Shown here piece after piece: positions 10,521 through 20,652 of a stretch of DNA of 35,787 bases. The stretch is from assembly GCA_946538445.1 (NCBI GenBank), contig CAMNGO010000003.1, forward strand, positions 1 to 35,787, written 5' to 3'. This stretch comes from an uncultured Lachnospiraceae bacterium (GTDB lineage: Bacteria; Bacillota; Clostridia; Lachnospirales; Lachnospiraceae). The stretch's first letter is position 1, and each line of letters begins with the position of its first letter. The notes beneath the pieces are model-generated. The model was not told where the DNA came from, made no database searches, and saw nothing but the letters and a program-made list of their open reading frames with translations. Position numbers and translations under genes: made by a program.

Positions 10521-10535
10521 AAGGAGGGGCATAGA

Positions 10536-11663
10536 TTGATTGAATTAGATCAATATAAACTCACATTAAATCAGTATAAAGACCCCCTGGCTGATCTGAA
10601 GAAAGCTCTGGAGCTGGACCGGAAGCAGAATCTGGCGGCGGAGCTGGAGAAACAGATGGAGAGCCCGGACTTCTGGCAGGATCCTGAGAATGCCCAGAAG
10701 ATATCCAAGGAAGTGAATTCCCTGAAGGAAAGCATCAAATCCTATCATAAACTGGAGACCGCCATGGATGACATCGATGTCATGATAGAGATGGCCCAGG
10801 AGGAAGAGGATGAGGATATGATTCCTGAGATCGGGGGTATGCTGGATCAGTTTATCGAAGATTATGAGAACATGAGGATCCAGACATTACTTTCCGGGGA
10901 CTATGACAAGGATAATGCAATCGTCACTTTACATGCAGGGGCCGGGGGAACCGAGTCCTGTGACTGGTGCAGTATGCTCTACCGCATGTATACCAGATGG
11001 GCTGACCGCCATCAGTTCCAGTATGAGGTGCTGGACTTTCTGGACGGGGATGAAGCCGGCATCAAATCCATCACATTTGAAGTGAAGGGGGAGAATGCCT
11101 ACGGCTACCTGAAGTCCGAGAGAGGTGTTCACCGTCTGGTGCGCATCTCCCCGTTTAACGCTGCCGGTAAGCGGCAGACCTCTTTCGTGTCCTGCGATGT
11201 CATGCCGGATATCGAGGAGGACCTGAACATTGAGATTGACGAGAAGGACATCCGCATCGATACCTATCGTTCCAGCGGCGCAGGCGGACAGCATATTAAC
11301 AAAACCAGTTCCGCCATCCGTATCACCCACTATCCCACAGGAATCGTGGTTCAGTGCCAGAATGAGAGATCACAGCATATGAACAAAGACAAAGCCATGC
11401 AGATGCTGAAAGCAAAACTCTACCTGCTGAAGGAGCAGGAGAACAGGGAGAAGCTCTCCGGCATCCGCGGGGAAGTCTCTGATAACGGCTGGGGCAGCCA
11501 GATCCGTTCCTATGTGATGCAGCCTTATACCATGGTGAAGGACCACCGCACTTCCCAGGAAGTCGGAAATGTGCAGAGCGTGATGGACGGGAATCTGGAC
11601 CCATTCATCAATGCCTATCTGCGCTGGATCAACCTGTCTGAGAATGCCGGTGAGAACCAGTAA
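10536..11663 (+). CDS. prfB: Peptide chain release factor 2 (TTG start)
   Basis: SPF motif (RLVRISPFNAAGKRQTSF) and GGQ motif (SSGAGGQHINKTSSA); AGGAGG RBS before the TTG codon. Confidence 0.95.
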   Translation: MIELDQYKLTLNQYKDPLADLKKALELDRKQNLAAELEKQMESPDFWQDPENAQKISKEVNSLKESIKSYHKLETAMDDIDVMIEMAQEEEDEDMIPEIGGMLDQFIEDYENMRIQTLLSGDYDKDNAIVTLHAGAGGTESCDWCSMLYRMYTRWADRHQFQYEVLDFLDGDEAGIKSITFEVKGENAYGYLKSERGVHRLVRISPFNAAGKRQTSFVSCDVMPDIEEDLNIEIDEKDIRIDTYRSSGAGGQHINKTSSAIRITHYPTGIVVQCQNERSQHMNKDKAMQMLKAKLYLLKEQENREKLSGIRGEVSDNGWGSQIRSYVMQPYTMVKDHRTSQEVGNVQSVMDGNLDPFINAYLRWINLSENAGENQ

Positions 11664-11711
11664 ATTACAGAATCAATTACAGAAGCATCGATGGAAGGAG
11701 TTTTGTTAAGA

Positions 11712-13853
11712 ATGAATATCGTCACACAATTGGCGGAGGAATTAAAGATCCGTCCACAGCAGGTGGAGGCGGCAGTCACCCTTATCGATGAGGGGAACAC
11801 GATTCCTTTTATCGCCAGATATCGAAAAGAAGCAACCGGAGCACTTAATGATGAAGTGCTCCGTAATTTACAGGAAAGACTGGTCTATCTTCGCAATCTT
11901 GAAGAGAAGAAACAACAGGTGATGCGAAGCATCGAGGAGCAGGGAAAACTGACGGAGGAACTTAAGCGCAAGATCGAGATGGCAACAACTCTGGTGGCGG
12001 TAGATGATCTTTATCTGCCTTATCGCCCCAAGAAGAGAACCCGTGCCACCATGGCAAAGGAACGAGGGCTGGAGCCTCTTGCAGACATCCTCTTTCACCA
12101 GGAAACCACACGCAGCATGGAGGAGGAAGCCCTCCCCTTCCTGAATGAGGAGAATGGGGTCCCCACCGTGGAGGCTGCCATCGCAGGTGCCAAGGACATC
12201 CTGGCTGAGACCATAGCAGATAATGCAGAATTCCGTAAGAGCATCCGTAAGTGGTCCATGAAGGAAGGAAATCTGATCGTCAAGGCAAAGGACGAGAAAG
12301 AAGAATCTGTTTACGAGATGTACTACGATTTCCGGGAACCGCTGGAGAAGATCAGCGGTCATCGTGTCCTGGCCATCAACCGGGGGGAGAAGGAGAAGAT
12401 TTTAACTGTGAAGGTCGAGGCTCCGGAGAGACAGATCCTTCATGCCTTGAATAAAACCCTGATCCGGGGGGAGAATCCCAACACAGAACCTTACATCCGG
12501 GAAGCCATTGCGGACAGTTATCAAAGACTGATCGCACCGGCCATCGAGAGAGATATCAGAAATGAACTGACAGAAGTCGCCCAGGAGGGGGCAATCACCG
12601 TATTCGGGAAGAATCTGTCCCAGCTTCTGATGCAGCCGCCCATCAAAGGGCAGACTGTCCTGGGATGGGATCCCGCCTTCCGTACCGGCTGTAAACTGGC
12701 GGTGGTGGATGCCACCGGAAAAGTTCTGGATACTGTGGTAGTATACCCCACGGAGCCTCAGAAGAAGGTCCGGGAGACGGAGAGGATCGTCCATGACATG
12801 ATCCGAAAATATCATGTAACCCTCATCAGTCTGGGAAACGGGACAGCATCCAGAGAATCGGAGCAGGTGATTACAGAACTCCTGAAGAAGATTCCGGAGA
12901 AGGTATCTTATGTAATCGTCAGTGAAGCAGGTGCCTCCGTCTATTCTGCCAGCAAGCTGGCCACGGAGGAATTTCCGGAATTCGATGTGGGTCAGAGGAG
13001 CGCTGCTTCCATCGCAAGACGTCTGCAGGATCCTCTTTCCGAGCTGGTGAAGATAGAACCCAAAGCCATCGGAGTCGGCCAGTATCAGCATGATATGAAT
13101 CAGAAGAAGCTGGAGGAAGCTCTGCATGGCGTGGTGGAAGACTGCGTGAACAAGGTAGGAGTGGATCTGAATACTGCTTCCGTATCTCTTTTATCCTACA
13201 TCGCAGGTGTCAATAAGACCATCGCAAAGAATATTGTGACTTACCGGGAAGAACATGGTGCCTTCGAAGAGAGAAAGGAACTTCTCAAAGTTCCCAAGAT
13301 TGGACCCAAAGCCTTCCAACAGTGTGCAGGTTTCCTTCGGATACCGCAAGGGAAGAATCCGCTTGATAACACGGCAGTCCATCCGGAGTCCTATGATGCC
13401 GCCGGAAAGCTTATTGATTATATGGGCTACAATGGCGAAGATCTTTCCCACGGCGGATTGAAGACTCTGGGTAAGAAAATAAAGAACCGTGAGGAGATGG
13501 CGGAAAGGCTGCAGATCGGTATCATGACTCTGAATGATATCATAGAGGAATTGGAAAAACCGGGGAGGGATCCCCGTAACGATATGCCAAAACCCATTCT
13601 TCGAACCGATGTGCTGGATATGGCAGACTTGAAAGAAGGGATGGTTCTTAAGGGAACAGTCCGCAATGTCATTGACTTCGGCGCTTTTGTGGATATCGGT
13701 GTACACCAGGACGGGCTGGTGCATATTTCTCAGATGAGTGACAAATATATCAAACATCCCCTCGAGGTTGTCAGTGTGGGCGACGTCGTGGAGGTGAAAG
13801 TAATGAGTGTGGATCTGAAGAAGAAGAGGATCCAGCTTACCATGAAGGGATAA
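11712..13853 (+). CDS. tex: Tex-family S1 RNA-binding transcription accessory protein
   Basis: YqgF-like core (GWDPAFRTGCKLAVVD), HhH region and C-terminal S1 domain (LKGTVRNVIDFGAFVDIGVHQDGLVHISQMSD). Start chosen at 11712 after AAGGAG. Confidence 0.95.
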   Translation: MNIVTQLAEELKIRPQQVEAAVTLIDEGNTIPFIARYRKEATGALNDEVLRNLQERLVYLRNLEEKKQQVMRSIEEQGKLTEELKRKIEMATTLVAVDDLYLPYRPKKRTRATMAKERGLEPLADILFHQETTRSMEEEALPFLNEENGVPTVEAAIAGAKDILAETIADNAEFRKSIRKWSMKEGNLIVKAKDEKEESVYEMYYDFREPLEKISGHRVLAINRGEKEKILTVKVEAPERQILHALNKTLIRGENPNTEPYIREAIADSYQRLIAPAIERDIRNELTEVAQEGAITVFGKNLSQLLMQPPIKGQTVLGWDPAFRTGCKLAVVDATGKVLDTVVVYPTEPQKKVRETERIVHDMIRKYHVTLISLGNGTASRESEQVITELLKKIPEKVSYVIVSEAGASVYSASKLATEEFPEFDVGQRSAASIARRLQDPLSELVKIEPKAIGVGQYQHDMNQKKLEEALHGVVEDCVNKVGVDLNTASVSLLSYIAGVNKTIAKNIVTYREEHGAFEERKELLKVPKIGPKAFQQCAGFLRIPQGKNPLDNTAVHPESYDAAGKLIDYMGYNGEDLSHGGLKTLGKKIKNREEMAERLQIGIMTLNDIIEELEKPGRDPRNDMPKPILRTDVLDMADLKEGMVLKGTVRNVIDFGAFVDIGVHQDGLVHISQMSDKYIKHPLEVVSVGDVVEVKVMSVDLKKKRIQLTMKG

Positions 13854-13869
13854 ACAACAGGAGGGTAAG

Positions 13870-14517
13870 ATGGAAGGATTCGACAAAATCAAGAATATTA
13901 AACTGTCTGATCTGGATGAAGATAATACTTTGGAAGATCAGTTGAAACCTGAAAAGAAAAAGGACATAAGCCCGGAGGAAACAGATGTATCCGGGAAGTC
14001 TGCAGAAGATAACCAGGAAGAGAGAATCCCTGTGGGCAGACATTATGAGATTGACGCGGAGATCACAGAGCAGGAACTGCGTAATTTCAGACTTGCCCAT
14101 GAATACCGCAGACCGGCCATTCTTTTGGTAAATGCAATGGCTATTTTCTTTATCATATACTCGGCTCTTTCAGGAGTGAAAGGGATGAATCTGGGAATAA
14201 CAATCGGGCTCGGTATCCTGATTATACTGTATTACCCATTTATCATAGCGACCAAGACAAAAGGAATTAAGAATAACAGCAAAGTGTTTCAGCATGTATT
14301 CCACTATATGCTGGATGAGGAGGGACTTCATCTCAAGGTGGATAAAGAAGCAGTGGATGTTGAATGGAAATATGTGAGAAAACTGATGGTGCTGAAATCA
14401 TCCCTTGTTGTCTACACAGGTAAGGCGAATGCCTGGATTATCCCTACCAAGGATATGGGAGATCAGAAGGATGAGATCATCGCCTTCCTGCAGGAAAAGA
14501 TTCAGACAGGAAAGTAA
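13870..14517 (+). CDS. YcxB-like membrane protein
   Basis: Two hydrophobic helices and a C-terminal YcxB-like segment (FHYMLDEEGLHLKVDKEAVDVEWKYVRKLMVLKSSLVVYTGKANAWIIP). Confidence 0.6.
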   Translation: MEGFDKIKNIKLSDLDEDNTLEDQLKPEKKKDISPEETDVSGKSAEDNQEERIPVGRHYEIDAEITEQELRNFRLAHEYRRPAILLVNAMAIFFIIYSALSGVKGMNLGITIGLGILIILYYPFIIATKTKGIKNNSKVFQHVFHYMLDEEGLHLKVDKEAVDVEWKYVRKLMVLKSSLVVYTGKANAWIIPTKDMGDQKDEIIAFLQEKIQTGK

Positions 14518-14521
14518 TGGT

Positions 14522-14953
14522 ATGATTATAGAGAGTTATTCAGCAGAAGACACTTTTTTATGTGGATACCGGTACGGACAGAAGGCGGAAGCCGGGGAGG
14601 TTTATTGCCTTTACGGCGATCTTGGCGTGGGAAAAACGGTTTTTACCCAGGGATTTGCCAAAGGCCTGGGTATAGAAGAACCGGTGAACAGCCCCACTTT
14701 CACCATTCTTCAAGTTTACGAGGATGGAAGACTCCCTTTCTACCATTTTGATGTATATCGGATCAGTGACCCTGACGAGATGTATGAAGTGGGATTTGAC
14801 GAGTATGTGGATGGAGAAGGAGTCACTTTTATCGAGTGGGCCGATCTGATCGAGGAGATTCTCCCGGAAGGATGTACTGAGATAACCATCGAGAAGGACC
14901 TTTCCCGGGGATTTGATTATCGCCGGATCACCATCAAGGAGGAGGAAGCATGA
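14522..14953 (+). CDS. tsaE: tRNA t6A biosynthesis ATPase TsaE
   Basis: GDLGVGKTVFTQGFAKGLGI P-loop and NSPTFTILQVYE...HFDVYR; start at 14522 rather than the longer ORF start. Confidence 0.93.
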   Translation: MIIESYSAEDTFLCGYRYGQKAEAGEVYCLYGDLGVGKTVFTQGFAKGLGIEEPVNSPTFTILQVYEDGRLPFYHFDVYRISDPDEMYEVGFDEYVDGEGVTFIEWADLIEEILPEGCTEITIEKDLSRGFDYRRITIKEEEA

Positions 14954-15684
14954 GAATACTTGCAATGGACAGTTCAGGTCTTGTGGCCAGTGTGGCTTTG
15001 GTGGAGGAGGAGAACCTCCTGGCCGAGTACACCATGAACCTTAAGAAAACCCATTCCGAAACCTTGCTTCCCATGATAGATGCGATTGTGGAACTGACAG
15101 GCATCGACTTATCCGAGATCGATGCCATCGCGGTCTCTGCCGGTCCCGGGTCTTTCACAGGACTCCGCATCGGGTCCGCCACAGCCAAGGGACTTGGATT
15201 TGCTCTGAAAAAACCTTTGATCTCTGTACCGACTTTGGAGGGGATGGCTTACCACTTCCCGGAAAGTGACAGGCTGATCTGTCCCATGATGGATGCCCGC
15301 AGAAAGCAGGTATACACCGCCATCTATCGGTTTGAGGATGGAAAACTTACCACGGTCATGGAAGGTTGCGCCTGTTCCGTGGAGGAGCTGATCCGTAAAG
15401 TAAATGAACTAAATCAGGAGATTATCTTCCTGGGGGATGGGGCTGCCATGGCCCGGGAGATGATAGAAGAAGGAGTCAAAGTGGCGCATAGATATGCCCC
15501 CTTGCATATGAACAGGCAGCGGGCAGCTGCCGTAGGAGCCAGAGCCTTTGACCTCTATAGGGAGGGACAGACCCAGACTGCAGCGGAACATGCCCCGGTG
15601 TATTTCAGGAAATCCCAGGCAGAGCGTGAGCTTGAAGCAAAAGGGAAGCATCTGGATTCTGACAGTGTAAGCCGTGCCCATTAG
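14950..15684 (+). CDS. tsaB: tRNA t6A biosynthesis protein TsaB
   Basis: MRILAMDSSGLVASVAL...HSETLLPMID...AVSAGPGSFTGLRIGSATAKGLG. Confidence 0.93.
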   Translation: MRILAMDSSGLVASVALVEEENLLAEYTMNLKKTHSETLLPMIDAIVELTGIDLSEIDAIAVSAGPGSFTGLRIGSATAKGLGFALKKPLISVPTLEGMAYHFPESDRLICPMMDARRKQVYTAIYRFEDGKLTTVMEGCACSVEELIRKVNELNQEIIFLGDGAAMAREMIEEGVKVAHRYAPLHMNRQRAAAVGARAFDLYREGQTQTAAEHAPVYFRKSQAERELEAKGKHLDSDSVSRAH

Positions 15685-15694
15685 GAGAAGAAGG

Positions 15695-16132
15695 ATGATT
15701 CGATACCGATGTATGGAAAGAGAAGACTGTCAGGCAGTACAGACGTTGTTTGAGGAGTGCTTTTCCCACCCCTGGAAGAAGGAAGCAATCGAAGAAAGCC
15801 TGGGCACGGAGGGCTATGTCTCTCTGGTGGCGGAATCAGATCAGAGGGTCGTGGGCTATATCGGTTACCGGTCTGTTCTGGATGAAGCAGATATCACCAA
15901 TGTGGCTGTCAGTCCCGAACTGCGCCGGCAGGGAATCGGCCGTCAGCTCATGGGAAGATTACTGTCTTTGGCAGGCGAAAAAGGAATCCTTACAATATTT
16001 CTGGAGGTACGGGTTTCAAATACAGCGGCCATCACTTTGTATGAGCATGCCGGCTTTCACACCTGTGGACAGAGAAAGAACTACTATACAGAGCCGGTGG
16101 AGGATGCCTTGCTGATGAGCTATAGTAAATAG
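15695..16132 (+). CDS. rimI: Ribosomal protein S18-alanine N-acetyltransferase RimI-like GNAT
   Basis: GNAT core ITNVAVSPELRRQGIGRQLM...LEVRVSNTAAITLYEHAGF; position between tsaB and tsaD. Confidence 0.85.
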   Translation: MIRYRCMEREDCQAVQTLFEECFSHPWKKEAIEESLGTEGYVSLVAESDQRVVGYIGYRSVLDEADITNVAVSPELRRQGIGRQLMGRLLSLAGEKGILTIFLEVRVSNTAAITLYEHAGFHTCGQRKNYYTEPVEDALLMSYSK

Positions 16133-16192
16133 AAGAATAAGAGTATTTTAAGTAATAGTTTATAAGAGTAATTATGGAAATGAGGAAATAAA

Positions 16193-17113
16193 ATGCTGGA
16201 ATTATGCCTGATTGGCTGTGGAGGAATGATGCCCCTGCCTTATCGGAGACTGACTTCCCTGATGGCCAGATATAACGGCAGCAGTATCCTGATAGATTGC
16301 GGGGAAGGGACTCAGATTGGGATCAAACAGAAAGGATGGAGTTTTAAACCCATAGATGTTATCTGTTTTACCCACTATCATGCGGATCATATCAGTGGTC
16401 TGCCCGGTCTTCTGCTTACTCTGGGTAATGCAGACAGAACGGAGCCCATTCTCCTGGTAGGACCAAAAGGGCTTATCCATGTGGTCAATTCCCTGAGGGT
16501 AATCGCACCGGATCTTCCTTATCCCATCCTGTTCAGGGAACTGGAGGAGCAGGAAGAGAGAATCGATATGGGCGGTTACTATATCGAGGCATTCCGTGTT
16601 AATCACAATGTGACCTGCTATGGCTATGCCATCTGTGTGGACAGGGCAGGCCGGTTTGATGTGGACAGAGCCAAATCCAATGGGATACCCATGAAGTATT
16701 GGAGCCGGCTCCACAAAGGGGAGACCATTGAAACCCCTGAAGGAATCACTTACACCAGTGATATGGTGCTGGGCCCGGACAGAAAGGGTTTAAAATGTGT
16801 CTACACCACAGATACCAGACCTGCAAAATATATCTACCAATATGCAGCGCAGGCGGATCTATTTGTCTGTGAGGGCATGTACGGAAACCCGGAGAAGAAA
16901 GAGAAAGCGATGCTGAATCGGCACATGATGATGTCCGAGGCGGCAAAGATTGCAAATAAGGCACAGGCAAAACGCCTGTGGCTTACCCATTATAGTCCGT
17001 CCTTAGCTTATCCGGAAGAATACCTGGAAGATATCCGGAAGATTTGTCCATTTGCAGAACTTGGAAAAGACGGAAAGAGTCTGACTCTTCGGTTTGAAGA
17101 AGAGGATTCCTGA
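16193..17113 (+). CDS. rnz: Ribonuclease Z-like metallo-beta-lactamase-fold protein
   Basis: ILIDCGEGTQIGIKQKGWSFKPIDVICFTHYHADHISGLPGLLLT. Confidence 0.88.
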   Translation: MLELCLIGCGGMMPLPYRRLTSLMARYNGSSILIDCGEGTQIGIKQKGWSFKPIDVICFTHYHADHISGLPGLLLTLGNADRTEPILLVGPKGLIHVVNSLRVIAPDLPYPILFRELEEQEERIDMGGYYIEAFRVNHNVTCYGYAICVDRAGRFDVDRAKSNGIPMKYWSRLHKGETIETPEGITYTSDMVLGPDRKGLKCVYTTDTRPAKYIYQYAAQADLFVCEGMYGNPEKKEKAMLNRHMMMSEAAKIANKAQAKRLWLTHYSPSLAYPEEYLEDIRKICPFAELGKDGKSLTLRFEEEDS

Positions 17114-17137
17114 GAGTAACGCAGCTTTGGAGGAAAT

Positions 17138-18172
17138 ATGGAAAAGAATAAGAAGGATATACGGATCCTGGCCGTCGAGACATCCTGTGACGAGACAGCC
17201 GCAGCCGTCGTACAAAACGGCAGGGAAGTATTATCCAATGTTATATATACACAGATTAAGCTCCATACCGTCTTCGGGGGTGTTGTCCCGGAGATTGCAT
17301 CCAGAAAGCATATCGAGAAGATCAATCCGGTCATTGAGACTGCCCTCAGTGAGGCGGGTGTCACTCTGGATGAGATTGATGCGGTGGCTGTCACATATGG
17401 CCCCGGACTTGTGGGTGCTTTGCTGGTTGGGGTGGCCGAAGCCAAGGCCATAGCTTATGGAGCCGGGAAAGCATTGATCGGTGTTCATCATATCGAGGGA
17501 CATATCAGTGCCAATTACATTGAACATAAAGAACTGGAACCTCCGTTCCTCTGTCTGGTGGCATCCGGGGGTCATTCCCACCTGGTGATGGTCAAGGACT
17601 ATGGTGTATACGAAATCATAGGAAGAACCAGGGATGATGCAGCGGGGGAAGCTTTTGACAAGGTTGCCAGGGCTATCGGGCTTGGTTATCCCGGAGGACC
17701 GAAAGTGGATAAACTTGCCAGGGAAGGGAATCGGCACGCCATCACTTTCCCCAGGGCAAAGATTATGGACCACCCGGATGATTTCAGCTTCAGCGGCCTG
17801 AAATCTGCCGTACTGAATTATCTGAATCAATGCCAGATGAAGGGAATCGAGGTTAACCGGGCAGATGTAGCCGCTTCATTTCAGCAGGCGGTAATAGACG
17901 TGCTGACGGAACATACCATTGATGCTGCCAAAAGGATCGGTGTAGATAAAGTAGCCATCGCCGGCGGTGTGGCTTCCAATTCTTCACTTCGAAGCCAGAT
18001 GAAAGAAGCCTGTGCCCGCAGCAGGATGCGTTTCTATTACCCATCCCCGGTTTATTGCACCGATAATGCAGCTATGATCGGTACAGCGGCATATTACGAA
18101 TACATAAAAGGGGTACGCCACGGCTGGGATCTGAACGCCATCGCGAACCTGAAGATTGGTGAGAGAAGATAA
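17138..18172 (+). CDS. tsaD: tRNA N6-adenosine threonylcarbamoyltransferase TsaD
   Basis: [15 protein letters not shown]...[12 protein letters not shown]...[11 protein letters not shown]...ASGGHSHLV. Confidence 0.97.
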   Translation: MEKNKKDIRILAVETSCDETAAAVVQNGREVLSNVIYTQIKLHTVFGGVVPEIASRKHIEKINPVIETALSEAGVTLDEIDAVAVTYGPGLVGALLVGVAEAKAIAYGAGKALIGVHHIEGHISANYIEHKELEPPFLCLVASGGHSHLVMVKDYGVYEIIGRTRDDAAGEAFDKVARAIGLGYPGGPKVDKLAREGNRHAITFPRAKIMDHPDDFSFSGLKSAVLNYLNQCQMKGIEVNRADVAASFQQAVIDVLTEHTIDAAKRIGVDKVAIAGGVASNSSLRSQMKEACARSRMRFYYPSPVYCTDNAAMIGTAAYYEYIKGVRHGWDLNAIANLKIGERR

Positions 18173-18176
18173 AACT

Positions 18177-18884
18177 ATGGATGAGAACAGGACGATAGCC
18201 ATCGTTATGGCTGCCGGAAGGGGCAGCCGGATGAAATCAGACATCAATAAAGTATACCTGGAACTTCTGGGAAAACCGGTGTTGTATTATTCTCTGATAG
18301 CCTTTGAGAGAAGCAGGATCCATGAAGTGATCATCGTGGTTTCCCCGGGGGATGAAGATTATGTGCGCAAGGAGATCGTGGAGGCTTACGGCCTGAGGAA
18401 AGTGACAAAGATCGTGACGGGAGGCAAGGAACGATTTGAGTCGGTATCTAACGGAATCGATGCGTGCCCGGAGGAGGGCTACATCTTTATCCACGACGGT
18501 GCCAGGCCCTTTATCCTGCCGGAACAGATCAATACCTGCATCGAAGAGACAACCAGATATAAAGCTTGTGCAGTAGCTATGCCGGTGAAAGATACCATAA
18601 GGATCGTGGACGAAGAAGGCTACTCCTCCCTCACTCCAAACCGGAACTATGTATGGCAGATGCAGACACCCCAATGCTTTCTTTTGTCGGAAGCAAAAAA
18701 AGCCTACAAGATCATGATGGAATCCGGTGACAGGGACATCACGGACGATGTGATGGTACTGGAACGATACGGAAACAGACGATCCAAAATGATTCCGGGC
18801 AGCTATGATAATATAAAACTTACCACACCGGAAGATATGGTGTTTGGAGAAAGCATCCTGAAAAGGTATTTAGGAGATGAATGA
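18177..18884 (+). CDS. ispD: 2-C-methyl-D-erythritol 4-phosphate cytidylyltransferase IspD
   Basis: IVMAAGRGSRMKSDINKVYLELLGKPVL...VHDGARPF-like IHDGARPF...KDTIRIVDE...WQMQTPQCF...DITDDVMVLE. Confidence 0.93.
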   Translation: MDENRTIAIVMAAGRGSRMKSDINKVYLELLGKPVLYYSLIAFERSRIHEVIIVVSPGDEDYVRKEIVEAYGLRKVTKIVTGGKERFESVSNGIDACPEEGYIFIHDGARPFILPEQINTCIEETTRYKACAVAMPVKDTIRIVDEEGYSSLTPNRNYVWQMQTPQCFLLSEAKKAYKIMMESGDRDITDDVMVLERYGNRRSKMIPGSYDNIKLTTPEDMVFGESILKRYLGDE

Positions 18885-18887
18885 CAG

Positions 18888-20483
18888 ATGATAAATATGA
18901 TGAATATGCCGGAAGATATGATCCGAAATGGATTGGGATCCGGGAACATTTCCTGTGATTCTTTGTATCCGGAAGACAGACCGTATAAAATAAACATGCT
19001 TGAATCTGATGATTATGACGATGCAGAGGAAGATTCGGAGGAGGAAGAAGCCGAAGAAGTCGAGGTGATCGATAACGAAGATGACGATGATGAAGGCCCT
19101 GAGAAGAAGGGACCGGAATACTGCAGTGTCTGCCATCGCAGCGAATCCCAGGGAGCTACTCTGATCCACATGCCCAATAACATGTGTATCTGCACGGACT
19201 GTATGCAGAAATCTTTTGATGCCTTCGGGAAAGGATTCCCGGGAGGAGGAGTCCAGTTCCTCGACCTGTCCAATTTTGATTTCAACAGTCTGAAGAATAT
19301 GAATCTCGGAGACCTGCTTACCGGCTCCAACACGATTCAGAAACCTAAAAAAGCCAAGAAGAAGAAAAAGAAGAAAAAACAGGAAGAAACAACCCTCACT
19401 TTGAAAAACATACCTGCTCCCCATCAGATCAAGGCCAGTCTTGACGAGTATGTGATCGGCCAGGATTATGCAAAAAAAGTGATGTCTGTTGCTGTTTACA
19501 ATCATTATAAACGTGTGATCACCAACACGATGGATGAAATCGAGATCGACAAATCCAACATGTTGATGATCGGACCGACAGGTTCCGGAAAAACCTATCT
19601 GGTGAAAACTCTGGCCAGATTGCTGAACGTTCCTCTGGCTATCTGCGATGCCACTTCCCTCACGGAAGCAGGTTATATCGGTGACGATGTGGAAAGTGTA
19701 CTCTCCAAACTGCTTGCCAATGCGGATAATGACGTGGAGAAGGCAGAAAGAGGAATCATCTTTATCGACGAGATCGATAAGATCGCCAAGAAGAAAAATA
19801 CTACCAGCCGGGACGTCAGCGGGGAATCCGTACAGCAGGCCCTCCTCAAACTTCTGGAAGGAAGCGAGGTGGAAGTTCCTGTGGGGGCCAGTTCAAAGAA
19901 TGCCATGGTTCCTACAACCATGATGGACACCAGGAATATTCTTTTTATCTGCGGAGGTGCTTTCCCTGATCTGGACCAGATCATCAAGCAGAGGATGAAG
20001 AAGCAGACATCCATCGGCTTCCGTGCTGAGTTAAAGGATAAATATGATAATGAAGAGAACATCCTGCAGTATGTTACCATCGAAGATATCCGCAAGTTTG
20101 GCATGATTCCGGAATTCATAGGCCGGCTGCCGATCCTCTTTACCCTGAAACCTCTCTCCAAAGAGATGCTGGTAGATATCCTGAAAGAGCCTAAGAATGC
20201 CATCATTAAGCAGTATCAGAAACTGTTGGCTCTGGATGAGGTGGATCTTCAGTTTGAAGACGGTGCTCTGACCGCCATCGCTGAAAAGGCCATGGAGAAA
20301 GATACGGGAGCAAGAGCTCTGCGGGCAATCATCGAGGAGATCATGTTGGATATCATGTTCGAGATTCCAAAAGATGACAATATCGGAAGGGTTATCATCA
20401 CGGAAGATTACATCCGTAATCACGGACTGCCCATCATAGAGATGAGGCAATATCTTCAGCTAAAACAACAAGACGATAAATAG
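18888..20483 (+). CDS. ClpX-like AAA+ unfoldase paralogue with atypical N-terminus
   Basis: Zinc-binding CSVCHRSESQGATLIHMPNNMCICTDC; Walker A GPTGSGKTYLVKTLA; GYIGDDVE; Walker B IIFIDEID; SIGFRA loop; IPEFIGRLP. Acidic N-terminal extension and KKAKKKKKKKKQEE linker. Confidence 0.9.
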   Translation: MINMMNMPEDMIRNGLGSGNISCDSLYPEDRPYKINMLESDDYDDAEEDSEEEEAEEVEVIDNEDDDDEGPEKKGPEYCSVCHRSESQGATLIHMPNNMCICTDCMQKSFDAFGKGFPGGGVQFLDLSNFDFNSLKNMNLGDLLTGSNTIQKPKKAKKKKKKKKQEETTLTLKNIPAPHQIKASLDEYVIGQDYAKKVMSVAVYNHYKRVITNTMDEIEIDKSNMLMIGPTGSGKTYLVKTLARLLNVPLAICDATSLTEAGYIGDDVESVLSKLLANADNDVEKAERGIIFIDEIDKIAKKKNTTSRDVSGESVQQALLKLLEGSEVEVPVGASSKNAMVPTTMMDTRNILFICGGAFPDLDQIIKQRMKKQTSIGFRAELKDKYDNEENILQYVTIEDIRKFGMIPEFIGRLPILFTLKPLSKEMLVDILKEPKNAIIKQYQKLLALDEVDLQFEDGALTAIAEKAMEKDTGARALRAIIEEIMLDIMFEIPKDDNIGRVIITEDYIRNHGLPIIEMRQYLQLKQQDDK

Positions 20484-20499
20484 TATAGGCTGACATTTA

Positions 20500-20538
20500 C
20501 CCCATCTGAGGGATTGCTTCTCAGATGGGGATTTTTTT
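20500..20538 (+). terminator. Rho-independent terminator after clpX-like gene
   Basis: CCCCATCTGAG / CTCAGATGGGG 11-bp stem then ATTTTTTT. Confidence 0.9.
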
Positions 20539-20652
20539 ACATTTTCATATGAAATCTTGAATTTCTTGTATGGATATGTAAAAATAAAAGGGACTACAAT
20601 TGTATGATTCATGATAGATTCCCTTGAATTAAAGGGTTACACAGGAGGCAAT

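Noticed and set aside
9924-10532. 202-aa minus-strand ORF opposite secA 3' end, and other antisense ORFs (e.g. 5083-5655, 12402-13127, 13191-13892, 28289-28987)
   Set aside because: All lie antisense to strong CDS, and the translations look like reverse-complement artefacts.
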